DNA of 64,000 bases from Castellaniella sp040276085 (GCF_040276085.1 NZ_JBELOK010000011.1:40734-104733); one strand, 5' to 3'. Shown: positions 52,184 through 60,995, numbered from the stretch's first letter. Made by a program: numbers and translations. Notes: generated by a model from the letters alone, not told the origin.

Positions 52184-52439
52184 TAAGATGTAACCTAATG
52201 TCTGGAAACCCCTGCAGCAATGGATGCAGCGGGTGCAGAAATTGAAATTTGTCACATGTTATCAAGTTACAAAAATCAAATTAAGACATAAAAGAAACAA
52301 TTTTATGCACTTTTGACATGGACAGACAGAGTATACCGTTAAATGAACGTATTTTTGGCGCTAATTTTCTACTTAGAAATACTAATGTTGACTTTTAATT
52401 ATTTCTTTTATTAACAAGAGTTGACAGATACATTTGGAT
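52184..52439 (-). promoter_or_regulatory. AT-rich flhDC control region
   Basis: The 256-base gap between flhD and glpD is strikingly AT-rich (most so at 52250-52439) beside GC-rich neighbours. On the minus strand a -10-like TATACT lies at 52330-52335, which would leave a leader of about 140 bases before flhD; its -35 is not clear. A half CRP-like TGTGA lies in AACATGTGACAAATTTC near 52240-52258. Master flagellar promoters are usually long and multiply regulated; the base content would suit a nucleoid protein of the H-NS class. These assignments are tentative. Confidence 0.5.
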
Positions 52440-54050
52440 TTAAGTAGGAACCTGCTGATATTGCGCCGCAAGCGCAAGAAAAGCATCCAAATCACCATCC
52501 GAGCTGATTTCTTGCTGCAGAATTGCTGAAACCCGAGGCGCCACTTGAGCCGCTAATGTGGCGTCAAGAAACAACATTCTGTGGCGTCGAGCCAACACAT
52601 CCGCAACCGTCTGCGCGTACTCATAGCGCGCAGCATAACGCACCATGGCCTCGGTCAAGCCCAGGCCCAGCTCGATATCGGCCCCTGGCAAGGCCTGTAC
52701 GGCCGCAGCCTCGGTACCATAGCACTGCAAGCCCGGAGAAGCCCCCAGCGAAGGCCAGGGCTGCTGCCTGTCGGGCGCACCTAACAGCGCAAACTGGGCG
52801 GTCTGGCACCTGGGCAGCGGCTCGAGCTGGCCTGCCTGCACACAGTGCCGCAAGACATCCTCGGCCATGGCCCGGTAGGTTGTCCACTTGCCACCTGTCA
52901 CAGTGACCAGCCCCGAAGGACTGATGCGAACCGTGTGTTCTCTGCTGATTGATTTGGTGCTTCCGGCATCGGCATCCGGGCGCACCAGTGGACGCAAGCC
53001 CACCCAGACGCTGCGCACATCTGCCGCCTGCGGTGCGCGGGACAGCACATGGGCAGATTCTCTAAGGATAAAGGCGGCTTCTTCTGCCAGCGCATGCGGT
53101 TCACGCTCGACATGATCCCGAGGTGTGTCGGTGGTGCCTAATATGACATGACCCAGCCAGGGCACGGCAAACAGCACCCGGCCATCCCGCGTGTGCGGTA
53201 CCAGCAAGGCATGATCAGAGGGAAGAAACGAGCGGTCAACCACCAGATGGACACCCTGGCTGGGTGCCACCATAGGCCGCACCGGCTGGCCGCGCGCGGC
53301 ATCATCCAGTTGCCGGATGGCATCCACCCAGACACCCGTGGCATTAATGACACAGCGTGCACGCACCTGCCCTTCGGATGGCTGCCCAGACGCTGCCAGC
53401 CCATCTTTCCAGCGTACGCCACAGACGCGTCCGGCCTCGTGGAGAATATCCACGGCCGGGCAATAATTGACCAGCAAAGCCCCTTGCGCAGCAGCAGTAC
53501 GCGCCAGCGTGAGCGCCAGGCGCGCATCATCAAACTGGCCATCCCAATATTTGACCCCACCGTACAGATGCTGCGCATTGACACCCGGCAATTGCGCTAG
53601 AGTGCTGGACTTGCTCAAGCAGCGGGTTTTGCCCAAGCTGGCAGCACCTGCCAGGGCATCGTACATTTTCAGCCCGATGCCATAAAACGGCACATCCCAG
53701 GGACGATAGGCGGGCATGATGAACGCCAGCGGCTGTGCCAGGTGAGGCGCATTGTTGAGCAGCGCACGGCGCTCGTGCAGCGCTTCGCGCACCAACCCGA
53801 TATTGCCCTGCGCGAGATAGCGCACGCCCCCATGCACCAGCTTGGTGGCACGCGAAGACGTACCGCCTGCAAAATCGTGCGATTCGAGCAGCAACACGGA
53901 CAGCCCGCGCAAGCGGGCGTCCAGTGCTACCCCAAGCCCACTGGCCCCGCCGCCAATGACAACCAGATCAACTGCCTCGAGGGAGACAAGCTCGGCTAGC
54001 AGTTGAGCCCGGTTGGTGACAGCCGGCGACGGGACAGTGGTTTGAGACAT
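52440..54050 (-). CDS. glpD: Aerobic glycerol-3-phosphate dehydrogenase (FAD)
   Basis: GlpD oxidises glycerol-3-phosphate to dihydroxyacetone phosphate at the inner membrane and feeds electrons to the quinone pool. The 536-residue protein has the N-terminal FAD-binding motif VDLVVIGGGASGLGVALDAR, SRATKLVHGGVRYL, GGVKYWDGQFDDARLAL, and the C-terminal DAO_C part. The ATG at 54050 gives MSQTTVPSP and is preceded by AAGGG ten bases upstream; a longer reading frame with no family similarity was set aside. It lies 13 bases after the binding-protein gene and is thus the last gene of the glpSTPQUV-D unit. Confidence 0.96.
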   Translation of the reverse strand: MSQTTVPSPAVTNRAQLLAELVSLEAVDLVVIGGGASGLGVALDARLRGLSVLLLESHDFAGGTSSRATKLVHGGVRYLAQGNIGLVREALHERRALLNNAPHLAQPLAFIMPAYRPWDVPFYGIGLKMYDALAGAASLGKTRCLSKSSTLAQLPGVNAQHLYGGVKYWDGQFDDARLALTLARTAAAQGALLVNYCPAVDILHEAGRVCGVRWKDGLAASGQPSEGQVRARCVINATGVWVDAIRQLDDAARGQPVRPMVAPSQGVHLVVDRSFLPSDHALLVPHTRDGRVLFAVPWLGHVILGTTDTPRDHVEREPHALAEEAAFILRESAHVLSRAPQAADVRSVWVGLRPLVRPDADAGSTKSISREHTVRISPSGLVTVTGGKWTTYRAMAEDVLRHCVQAGQLEPLPRCQTAQFALLGAPDRQQPWPSLGASPGLQCYGTEAAAVQALPGADIELGLGLTEAMVRYAARYEYAQTVADVLARRHRMLFLDATLAAQVAPRVSAILQQEISSDGDLDAFLALAAQYQQVPT

Positions 54051-54063
54051 GACATCAATACCC

Positions 54064-55797
54064 TTAACGGACGCGACCTTCCTTCCAGGCCTGCAACAAT
54101 GAATCGTAGGAAACCGTTTCAGGTTTCGGGCTTTCATTGGCCAGCTTCTTCCAGGGGGCATGGTCGTCGCTAAGCCATTTGGCCGGATCGCTCTTGGGAT
54201 TGAGTTTGGGTGTGCAACGTTTCATCCCGGCACGCTCGAGACGGGCCATGACCTTGTCCATATCAGTGGCGAGGTTATCCATGGCCTGCTGAGGCGTTTT
54301 CTCGCCCGCAATGGCCTGCGAGATATTACGCCACCACAACTGTGCCAGCTTGGGATAATCCGGCACATTGGTACCCGTCGGCGTCCAGGCCACCCGCGCG
54401 GGGCTGCGGTAGAACTCGATCAGGCCCCCATAACGGTTGGCGTTTTTGGTGAAGAAATCACTACGGATATCGCTGTCGCGAATAAACGTCAGGCCCTGGA
54501 TGGATTTTTTGAGCGAGGTGGTTTTGGCCGTCACAAACTGCGCATACAACCAGGCGGCTGCCACCTTATCGGGATCATGATCCTTGAAGAACGTCCAGGA
54601 ACCTACGTCCTGATAGCCGTTTTGCATCCCTTCTTTCCAGTAAGGACCATGCGGTGCAGGTGCCATCCGCCACTTGGGAGAGCCGTCCTCGTTGACAACC
54701 GGCAAGCCTTTTTTGGTCATGTCGGCTGTAAAGGCGGTGTACCAGAAGATCTGCTGCGCGATTTCGCCCTGGGCAGGCACTGGGCCTGACTCGGAGAACG
54801 TCATGCCCATGGCTTCTTTAGGCGCGTAGCTTTTCATCCAGTCGATGTACTTGGTAAGTGCATACACAGCGGCCGGCGAGTTGGTGGCCCCACCACGCGC
54901 CACAGATGCGCCTACCGGGGTGCAATTATCGTCCGCGACACGGATCCCCCACTCATCCACCGGCAGGCCATTGGGCGTGCCTTTGTCGGCCGAGCCCGCC
55001 ATCGACAGCCAGGCGTCTGTAAAGCGCCAGCCCAGAGAAGGATCTTTCTTGCCGTAATCCATATGACCATAAATGGGCTTGCCATCAATGGTCTTCACAT
55101 CGTTGGTAAAGAACTTGGCAATGTCTTCGTATGCCGACCAGGTGATGGGCACACCGAGGTCGTAGCCATATTTGGCCTTGAACTTTTCTTTCAGGTCAGG
55201 CCGGTTGAAGAGGTCGTAGCGGAACCAGTACAGATTGGCAAACTGCTGGTCGGGCAGCTGATACATATTGCCGTCTGGCGCCGTGGTAAACGACGTACCA
55301 ATGAAATCCTTGAGATCCAGCCCGGGATTGGTGAACTCTTTGCCCGCGCCTTTCATGTAGTCGGTAAGTGACAGCACTTCGCCATAGCGATAGTGCATCC
55401 CGATGAGGTCGGAGTCGGAAATCCAGCCGTCGTAGATGGATTTGCCGGACAACATCGACGTTTGCAGCTTCTCGACGACATCCCCTTCCTGGATCAGGTC
55501 GTGGTTGACCTTGATGCCGGTGATTTCCTCGAAGGCCTTGGCAAGCACCTTGGACTCGTATTCGTGGGTGGTCAGGGTTTCGGAGACCACGTTGATCTCG
55601 TTGACCCCCTTGGCTTTGAGTTTGGCGGCGGCATCGATAAACCATTGCATCTCTGCTTTTTGCTGGTCTTTATTCAGCGTCGATGGCTGAAACTCAGTGT
55701 TGATCCACTTCTCGGCTTCGGCCATGCCGGCCCATGCGGCCTGGCTGCCCAGGGCGCAGGCCATAGCCAGCGCCACTGCGGTGTAGCGAAATCTCAT
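54064..55797 (-). CDS. glpV: Glycerol ABC transporter substrate-binding protein
   Basis: Periplasmic binding protein of the glycerol ABC importer. The 577-residue precursor has a signal peptide (MRFRYTAVALAMACALGSQA, cleavage near AWA-G) and the large two-lobe extracellular solute-binding fold: SETLTTHEYESKVLAKAFEE, ITGIKVNHDLIQEGDVVEKL, SGKSIYDGWISDSDLIG, and a C-terminal WKEGRVR. The size and gene order match GlpV of the Rhizobium leguminosarum glpSTPQUV system, which was shown to take up glycerol. GAGGAG precedes the ATG. The preceding 119-base gap can form stem-loops, which may raise its expression over the permeases. Confidence 0.88.
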   Translation of the reverse strand: MRFRYTAVALAMACALGSQAAWAGMAEAEKWINTEFQPSTLNKDQQKAEMQWFIDAAAKLKAKGVNEINVVSETLTTHEYESKVLAKAFEEITGIKVNHDLIQEGDVVEKLQTSMLSGKSIYDGWISDSDLIGMHYRYGEVLSLTDYMKGAGKEFTNPGLDLKDFIGTSFTTAPDGNMYQLPDQQFANLYWFRYDLFNRPDLKEKFKAKYGYDLGVPITWSAYEDIAKFFTNDVKTIDGKPIYGHMDYGKKDPSLGWRFTDAWLSMAGSADKGTPNGLPVDEWGIRVADDNCTPVGASVARGGATNSPAAVYALTKYIDWMKSYAPKEAMGMTFSESGPVPAQGEIAQQIFWYTAFTADMTKKGLPVVNEDGSPKWRMAPAPHGPYWKEGMQNGYQDVGSWTFFKDHDPDKVAAAWLYAQFVTAKTTSLKKSIQGLTFIRDSDIRSDFFTKNANRYGGLIEFYRSPARVAWTPTGTNVPDYPKLAQLWWRNISQAIAGEKTPQQAMDNLATDMDKVMARLERAGMKRCTPKLNPKSDPAKWLSDDHAPWKKLANESPKPETVSYDSLLQAWKEGRVR

Positions 55798-55825
55798 GTT
55801 GCTCTCCTCAGGTTTTATCGTGTCT

Positions 55826-55859
55826 GCCCCGATACTTTGATCCGGTGTCGCCGCGGGGC
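55826..55859. repeat. Intercistronic inverted repeat ahead of glpV
   Basis: GCCCCG (55826-55831) and CGGGGC (55854-55859) can pair in the 119-base glpU-glpV gap. Such stems before binding-protein genes often protect the downstream message; there is no T-run, so it is not a clear terminator. Confidence 0.4.
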
Positions 55860-55916
55860 ACAGCAAGACACCAGGCAGCAGCCGGGACACTGCCCGACCG
55901 CCCTGTGGTTTTTGAT

Positions 55917-56225
55917 TTATCCCTTACGCATGATGAATACCAGCACCACCATGGAGATGACAAAACTGATCCAGACGGAGGGCTCTGCCTGCAAAGAGAA
56001 CCAGTTTTCCCATTGTTCGCCCAAGCCCAAAAAGCCCAGATTGATGTATGCAGCGACCAGCAAACCGATGAACAAACGATCACCGCGTGTGGTAGCCATG
56101 GGCAAAAAGCCCTTGCGCAATACATTGGGTGACTTGATCTCCCAAATTGTCATGCCCGTCAGCAGCAGTACCACGCAAATAAAAAACACGGCGGTGGGCA
56201 CTGTCCAGACCATCCAGTCAAGCAT
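55917..56225 (-). CDS. glpU: DUF2160 small membrane protein of the glycerol transporter
   Basis: A 102-residue integral membrane protein with three predicted helices (VPTAVFFICVVLLLTGMTIW, RLFIGLLVAAYINLGFLGLG, VWISFVISMVVLVFIM) and the family segment GFLPMATTRGDRLF. This DUF2160 family is found almost only inside glpSTPQUV-type operons, between the permease and binding-protein genes, as here. Its role is unknown. The ATG at 56225 has a GAGGGGG site six bases ahead. Confidence 0.85.
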   Translation of the reverse strand: MLDWMVWTVPTAVFFICVVLLLTGMTIWEIKSPNVLRKGFLPMATTRGDRLFIGLLVAAYINLGFLGLGEQWENWFSLQAEPSVWISFVISMVVLVFIMRKG

Positions 56226-56238
56226 CTTGCACCCCCTC

Positions 56239-57057
56239 TTAAACCCGACCCATTGCGAAGCCTTTCGCAATGTAATGACGAACAAACCAGATCACGATGG
56301 CGCCAGGCACAATGGTGAGCGTGCCGGCAGCTGCCAGCGTCGCCCAGTCCATCCCGGACGCCGACACCGTGCGCGTCATGATCGCGGCAATCGGCTTGGC
56401 ATCCACACTGGTCAGTGTCCGTGCCAGCAAAAGCTCGACCCAACTGAACATGAAGCAGAAAAATGCCGCCACACCGACACCCGACTTAATGAGCGGCAGG
56501 AAAATCGTGATGAAAAACCGTGGAAAGCTGTAACCATCGATATACGCGGTTTCGTCGATCTCACGCGGAATGCCGCTCATGAAGCCCTCCAGGATCCACA
56601 CAGCCAACGGCACGTTGAACAAGAGATGCGCCAGCGCAACCGCCCAATAGGTATCCAGCAAGCCCAGCGTTGCATACAGCTGGAAAAAGGGCAGCAGAAA
56701 CACTGCCGGCGGCGTCATGCGATTGGTGAGCAGCCAAAAGAACACGTGTTTGTCGCCCAAGAACGAGTATCGGGAGAACGCATACGCGGCAGGCAATGCC
56801 ACCGCAATGGCCATCACCATATTAAGCAGGACATAGGCCAGACTATTGACGTAGCCCATATACCAGGAGGGGTCTGTGAGTATGGTGCGGTAGTTGGCCA
56901 AGGTGAATTCTCGTGGGAAGATCGAGAACTCGGCCAGGATGCCCTGATTGGTTTTGAAGCTCATGACTACCATCCAGTAGACAGGAACCAGGGCAAACAA
57001 CAGATACAGCAGCAGAAACACCGTGCGCTTGCGCGGCAACCAGGCGGGTTTAGTCAT
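56239..57057 (-). CDS. glpQ: Glycerol ABC transporter permease, MalG-like
   Basis: A 272-residue inner-membrane permease with six predicted helices. The EAA loop that contacts the ATPase is seen near residue 170 (GIPREIDETAYIDGYSFPRF). The start ATG at 57057 lies inside the end of the partner permease gene (overlap eight bases), with GAGG upstream. It forms the translocation pore with GlpP. The glpQ name here follows the Rhizobium glpSTPQUV naming and should not be confused with the glycerophosphodiester phosphodiesterase gene. Confidence 0.88.
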   Translation of the reverse strand: MTKPAWLPRKRTVFLLLYLLFALVPVYWMVVMSFKTNQGILAEFSIFPREFTLANYRTILTDPSWYMGYVNSLAYVLLNMVMAIAVALPAAYAFSRYSFLGDKHVFFWLLTNRMTPPAVFLLPFFQLYATLGLLDTYWAVALAHLLFNVPLAVWILEGFMSGIPREIDETAYIDGYSFPRFFITIFLPLIKSGVGVAAFFCFMFSWVELLLARTLTSVDAKPIAAIMTRTVSASGMDWATLAAAGTLTIVPGAIVIWFVRHYIAKGFAMGRV

Positions 57058-57943
57058 GATGGGCCTCGTGATTACCAGTGCCCACACGCAGCATCCAGTT
57101 ATACAGAACAAAGCAGAACAGCAGAATAATCAGGAAGTAAATCAGCGAGAACGCCGCGGCCGGCCCCATATCAAACTGGCCAATTGCTTTTTGCGTGAGG
57201 TACTGGCTTAAAAAGGTAGTGGAGTTTCCCGGACCACCGCCTGTCAGGACAAAAGGCTCGGTGTAGATCATGAAGCTGTCCATAAAGCGCAGCAGCACGG
57301 CAATCATCAGCACCCCACGCAGCTTGGGCAGCTGGATATACCGAAACACCGCCCACTTGCTGGCGCCATCAATACTGGCTGCCTGATAGTAGGCCTCGGG
57401 GATGGATTGCAAACCGGCATAAGCCAGCAGCGCCACCAGGGGTGTCCAATGCCAGACATCCATCAGCAATACTGTCAGCCAGGCCTGCACCGGGTTGCCC
57501 ACGTAGCTGTAGTCGATGCCCAGCTGCGTCAGTGCCCAGCCAAACAGGCCAATATCGGTACGCCCAAAAATCTGCCAGATGGTGCCGACGACGTTCCAGG
57601 GAATGAGCAGCGACAAAGAGATGATGACCAGCACAGCCGAGGCCCGCCACCCCTTGGCCGGCATGGACAGGGCCAGCATCACACCCAGCGGCAGCTCGAT
57701 CGCCAGAACAGCCCCTGAAAACATCAGCTGGCGCCAGAGTGCAGCGTGCAGGTCTTCGTCGCGCATGATGCTGGCGAACCATTCGGTACCTACAAACACC
57801 GCCTGATTGGGGCCCAGGATATCCTGCACCGAATAATTGACGACGGTCATCAGGGGGATGATGGCTGAAAACGACACACAGACAATCACAGGCAGAATCA
57901 GCCACCAGGCCTTTTGATTGACAGGTTTTGTGATGGTACTCAT
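57050..57943 (-). CDS. glpP: Glycerol ABC transporter permease, MalF-like
   Basis: A 297-residue inner-membrane permease with six predicted helices (for example WLILPVIVCVSFSAIIPLMT and MDVWHWTPLVALLAYAGLQS). The EAA loop follows as IPEAYYQAASIDGASKWAVF near residue 195, then PKLRGVLMIAVLLRFMDSF. ATG 57943 gives MSTITKPVN; it overlaps the end of glpT by four bases. Confidence 0.88.
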   Translation of the reverse strand: MSTITKPVNQKAWWLILPVIVCVSFSAIIPLMTVVNYSVQDILGPNQAVFVGTEWFASIMRDEDLHAALWRQLMFSGAVLAIELPLGVMLALSMPAKGWRASAVLVIISLSLLIPWNVVGTIWQIFGRTDIGLFGWALTQLGIDYSYVGNPVQAWLTVLLMDVWHWTPLVALLAYAGLQSIPEAYYQAASIDGASKWAVFRYIQLPKLRGVLMIAVLLRFMDSFMIYTEPFVLTGGGPGNSTTFLSQYLTQKAIGQFDMGPAAAFSLIYFLIILLFCFVLYNWMLRVGTGNHEAHHD

Positions 57944-59019
57944 GGGATGAGTTCCTCGTTTTGGTAGAAGCATGTGTGCGCGTCCAGCAGCGTCACATGA
58001 ATGTCAGCACCTGCGGCAGGCGCTGGCGCATCTACAGGCAAATGAGCCTTGATGTCGAGGCCCTGAACTTGAGCGCTGAGCAACTGGCTGGTACCCAGAT
58101 GGCGCACCCACTGCACGGTGGCAGGCACGGTGTCTGCGGCAGGCTGTGCGTGCACCTGCAGGTACTCGGGCCGGATACCCAGCGTGAGTGGTCCTTCTGG
58201 CAAGGACAAGGCCTGAGCCCCCTCGAGAGCCTGCCGACCAAGCCACAGAGAGCGGTCTGCCCGGCACTGCACGGGCAGGAGGTTCATGCCGGGTGAGCCG
58301 ATGAAATGCCCCACAAACGTGTGCCGCGGGCGCTCGAAGAGATCAGCCGGCGAACCCTGCTGAACGACACGGCCGCGAGCCATGACCAGTACATGGTCGG
58401 CAAATGTCATGGCCTCGACTTGGTCGTGGGTGACATAAATGAGGGTGAGACCGAGCTCGTGGTGAATCTCTTTGAGCTTGCGGCGCAGCTCCCATTTGAG
58501 GTGGGGATCGATCACCGTGAGGGGCTCGTCGAACAGGACGGCCGACACATCCGGCCGAACCAGGCCGCGTCCCAGAGAAATCTTTTGCTTGGCATCCGCA
58601 GCCAGATTGGCGGCACGTTGATCCAGAAACGCAGACAGTTCGAGCATTTCGGCGATCTGCCCCACCCGTTGCTTGATTTGCTGTGCAGGCACCTTGCGAT
58701 TGCGCAAAGGAAACGCGAGGTTTTCACCCACCGTCATGGTGTCGTAGATCACGGGAAACTGAAACACCTGGGCGATATTGCGTTGCTGGGGCGTATCCCG
58801 GGTACGATCGACACCATCAAACTGAACCGTACCGTGCGAAGCGGTGACCAAGCCGGAAATAATATTGAGCATGGTGGTTTTACCGCAACCCGAAGGGCCC
58901 AACAAAGCATAGGCGCCACCATCCTCAAAACAGATATTCAACGGCAACAGCGCGTAGTCGGCATCAGAGTGCACGACCTTCTGGTAACTGTGCGCCAGGT
59001 CGAGATCAATGCGAGCCAT
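57940..59019 (-). CDS. glpT: Glycerol ABC transporter ATPase with degenerate signature motif
   Basis: A 359-residue ATPase of the MalK/UgpC type. Walker A is G41-PSGCGKT, Q-loop in QVFQFP, Walker B VLFDEP (161-166), and the switch His198 in YVTHDQVEA. The ABC signature is not LSGGQ but LAADAKQKI (139-147, bases 58579-58605). The C-terminal TOBE-type regulatory domain runs from about 245. ATG 59019 follows a GGAGG-like site and overlaps the end of glpS by 14 bases. The name follows glpSTPQUV; it is not the MFS glycerol-3-phosphate transporter GlpT. Confidence 0.88.
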   Translation of the reverse strand: MARIDLDLAHSYQKVVHSDADYALLPLNICFEDGGAYALLGPSGCGKTTMLNIISGLVTASHGTVQFDGVDRTRDTPQQRNIAQVFQFPVIYDTMTVGENLAFPLRNRKVPAQQIKQRVGQIAEMLELSAFLDQRAANLAADAKQKISLGRGLVRPDVSAVLFDEPLTVIDPHLKWELRRKLKEIHHELGLTLIYVTHDQVEAMTFADHVLVMARGRVVQQGSPADLFERPRHTFVGHFIGSPGMNLLPVQCRADRSLWLGRQALEGAQALSLPEGPLTLGIRPEYLQVHAQPAADTVPATVQWVRHLGTSQLLSAQVQGLDIKAHLPVDAPAPAAGADIHVTLLDAHTCFYQNEELIP

Positions 59020-60085
59020 GGTTAACCTCCGGTGCGCGCAGCAGGGATCCGTCCTGGGCAAACAAAAACACGCGACGACTGGAAAAATACAGGGTAAGCG
59101 TGTCACCCAAATGATAATGACTGACCCCCGGCACCTGGGCAATCAGGGCACCAACGGGCGTATCAATATGGACATAGGTGGCAGAGCCGGAAATCTCGGC
59201 CAGTTGCACCCGGCCTTGCAGCTGGCAATCCGCCCCTTGCGAATGAAAGGATAGATCGGCTGCACGCAGGCCCAGCGTAACGGGGCCTGGTGCCACTGGC
59301 GCCTCGAGCACAACTGACAGGGTGGTATCGCCCGCCACCCGGACAATCCCGGCTTCGGTCTGTGCAGACAGGAAGTTCATGGGAGGATCACTGAAGGCGC
59401 GGGCGGCCCGAATGGACACCGGATGGTTGAAGACATCAATAGTGGGGCCGTACTGCAAAATCTCGCCCTCATCCAAAATGGCGGTATATCCCCCCAGCAG
59501 CAGTGCCTCGCCGGGCTCGGTGGTGGCGTACACCACGGTAGAGCGTCCCTGCGTAAACATCACCCCGAGTTCTTCGCGCAGATCCTCGCGCAACTTGTAA
59601 TCCAGGTTGACCAGCGGCTCGTCGAGCAACATCAGTGGCGCATCTTTGGCCAAGGCTCGGGCCAAAGCCACCCGCTGCTGCTGGCCACCAGAGAGCTCGG
59701 CCGGCAGGCGCTGAAGGAATTCTTCGATGTGCAGCGTGCGGGCGATTTCGTGGACACGTGCCTGAGTATCGTGCTGCCCACGCAAGCGCATAGGCGAAGC
59801 GATATTGCCCGCGACTGTCATGGAGGGGTAATTAATGAACTGCTGATACACCATAGCAATATTTCGGTGGCGCACCGGCACACGGGTGACGTCGACGCCA
59901 TCCACCTTTACCTGGCCGGACGAGGGTTCATCGAGCCCCGCCATGATGCGCATCAGACTGGTTTTACCGGCACGGGTAGACCCCAACAACACGGTCAGGG
60001 CGGATTCCTGCAAGGTGAAATCCAGGGGATACAACCAGGTTTCTGCACCCACCCGCTTGCTCACCCCAGCCAGTTCTAGCTGCAT
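59006..60085 (-). CDS. glpS: Glycerol ABC transporter ATPase lacking the H-loop histidine
   Basis: First gene of the transporter operon, 359 residues, MalK-like. Walker A is unusual (GSTRAGKT, 35-42), the signature LSGGQ (131-135) is intact, Walker B is LMLLDEP, but the switch His is replaced by Thr189 in YATTEPGEA (bases 59519-59521). The C-terminal TOBE-like part follows. With GlpT it would form a heterodimer that has one canonical site (GlpT Walker/His with GlpS LSGGQ) and one degenerate site. It is divergent from glpR over a 133-base region with TTCG repeats. Confidence 0.88.
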   Translation of the reverse strand: MQLELAGVSKRVGAETWLYPLDFTLQESALTVLLGSTRAGKTSLMRIMAGLDEPSSGQVKVDGVDVTRVPVRHRNIAMVYQQFINYPSMTVAGNIASPMRLRGQHDTQARVHEIARTLHIEEFLQRLPAELSGGQQQRVALARALAKDAPLMLLDEPLVNLDYKLREDLREELGVMFTQGRSTVVYATTEPGEALLLGGYTAILDEGEILQYGPTIDVFNHPVSIRAARAFSDPPMNFLSAQTEAGIVRVAGDTTLSVVLEAPVAPGPVTLGLRAADLSFHSQGADCQLQGRVQLAEISGSATYVHIDTPVGALIAQVPGVSHYHLGDTLTLYFSSRRVFLFAQDGSLLRAPEVNHGSH

Positions 60086-60124
60086 GAAAACTCTCTCTGT
60101 ACGTTTCTATTTTGAGCATTATTG

Positions 60125-60209
60125 TTCGTTTTTTATTCGAATACCGCTAGTAAAAACCCTGAGATCAGTTCTTTTTCTTTCGTTGTACATTCGTTCTGTT
60201 CATATTTCG
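60125..60209. promoter_or_regulatory. Candidate GlpR operators in the glpR-glpS gap
   Basis: TTCG occurs at 60125, 60136, 60179, 60190 and 60206. Two pairs are spaced exactly 11 bases (TTCG-N7-TTCG: 60125/60136 and 60179/60190), about one helical turn. Direct-repeat operators of this kind suit a DeoR-family repressor such as GlpR. The gap carries promoters for both the transporter operon and glpRK. Confidence 0.5.
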
Positions 60210-60218
60210 GCGAGCATC

Positions 60219-60995
60219 ATGAGTCTTAATCCGCGGCAGATCCGGCTGCTCAAGCAGCTGCACCTCAATGGCGCCTGCAGCCTGGAAGATCTCGCCCGGC
60301 ATCTGCAGGTAACAGTGCAAACTGTCCGGCGGGACGTGCAAAGGCTGGCAGAAACCAACCAATTGGTAAGGTTTCATGGCGGCGCACGCTTGCCTGCCTC
60401 TACCACCGAAAACATCGCCTACCGGCAACGAGCGCAATTGCATGCAAACGAAAAGCAACGCATTGCACAGGCCATTGCACGCGAAATCCCCAACGACTGT
60501 TCATTGATGATCAACATCGGCACCACCACTGAGGCGATCGCCCAGGCACTCAGCGGCCATACGGGGCTGCGCATCATCACCAACAATGTCAATGTGGTGC
60601 ACACCCTGGGGCACCAGCCTGGCTGTGAGGTTCTTCTGGCTGGCGGCACGGTGCGGCCGCGTGATCTGGCCATCGTGGGAGAAGCCACGGTAGAGTTCAT
60701 CCGCCAGTTTCGGGTGGATATCGCCCTGATGGGTATTTCAGGCATCGAAGACGACGGCACCCTGCGCGACTACGATTACCGTGAAGTTAAAGTATCGCAA
60801 GCCATCATGCAGTCGGCCCACGAAGTCTGGATGGCGTGTGACACCAGCAAGTTCAATCGTCCGGCCATGGTGCGGCTGGGCGATCTGTCCCAGATTGACC
60901 GTCTGTTTACCGGTGCAACACCGCCCGAGCCCTTTCCTGCCCTGCTGAAAGAAGCTCACGTCGACTGTGTCATTGCACCCGAGGATCAAGCATGA
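60219..60995 (+). CDS. glpR: Glycerol regulon repressor, DeoR family
   Basis: A 258-residue DeoR-family regulator: N-terminal helix-turn-helix (ARHLQVTVQTVRRDVQRLAE at about 24-43) followed by HGGARLP, and a C-terminal sugar-phosphate-binding domain with MINIGTTTEAIAQAL, IITNNVNVVHTL, LAGGTVRPRDLAIVGE. GlpR binds glycerol-3-phosphate and then leaves its operator. ATG 60219 was chosen because the helix-turn-helix starts soon after; an in-frame extension upstream would run across glpS. It overlaps glpK by four bases (ATGA). Confidence 0.94.
   Translation: MSLNPRQIRLLKQLHLNGACSLEDLARHLQVTVQTVRRDVQRLAETNQLVRFHGGARLPASTTENIAYRQRAQLHANEKQRIAQAIAREIPNDCSLMINIGTTTEAIAQALSGHTGLRIITNNVNVVHTLGHQPGCEVLLAGGTVRPRDLAIVGEATVEFIRQFRVDIALMGISGIEDDGTLRDYDYREVKVSQAIMQSAHEVWMACDTSKFNRPAMVRLGDLSQIDRLFTGATPPEPFPALLKEAHVDCVIAPEDQA

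Noticed and set aside
55393..57129. 578-codon open frame antisense to the glycerol transporter genes
   Set aside because: Opposite glpV, glpU and glpQ, which are securely assigned; the translation is low-complexity and His/Gln/Arg-rich, with no start signal.
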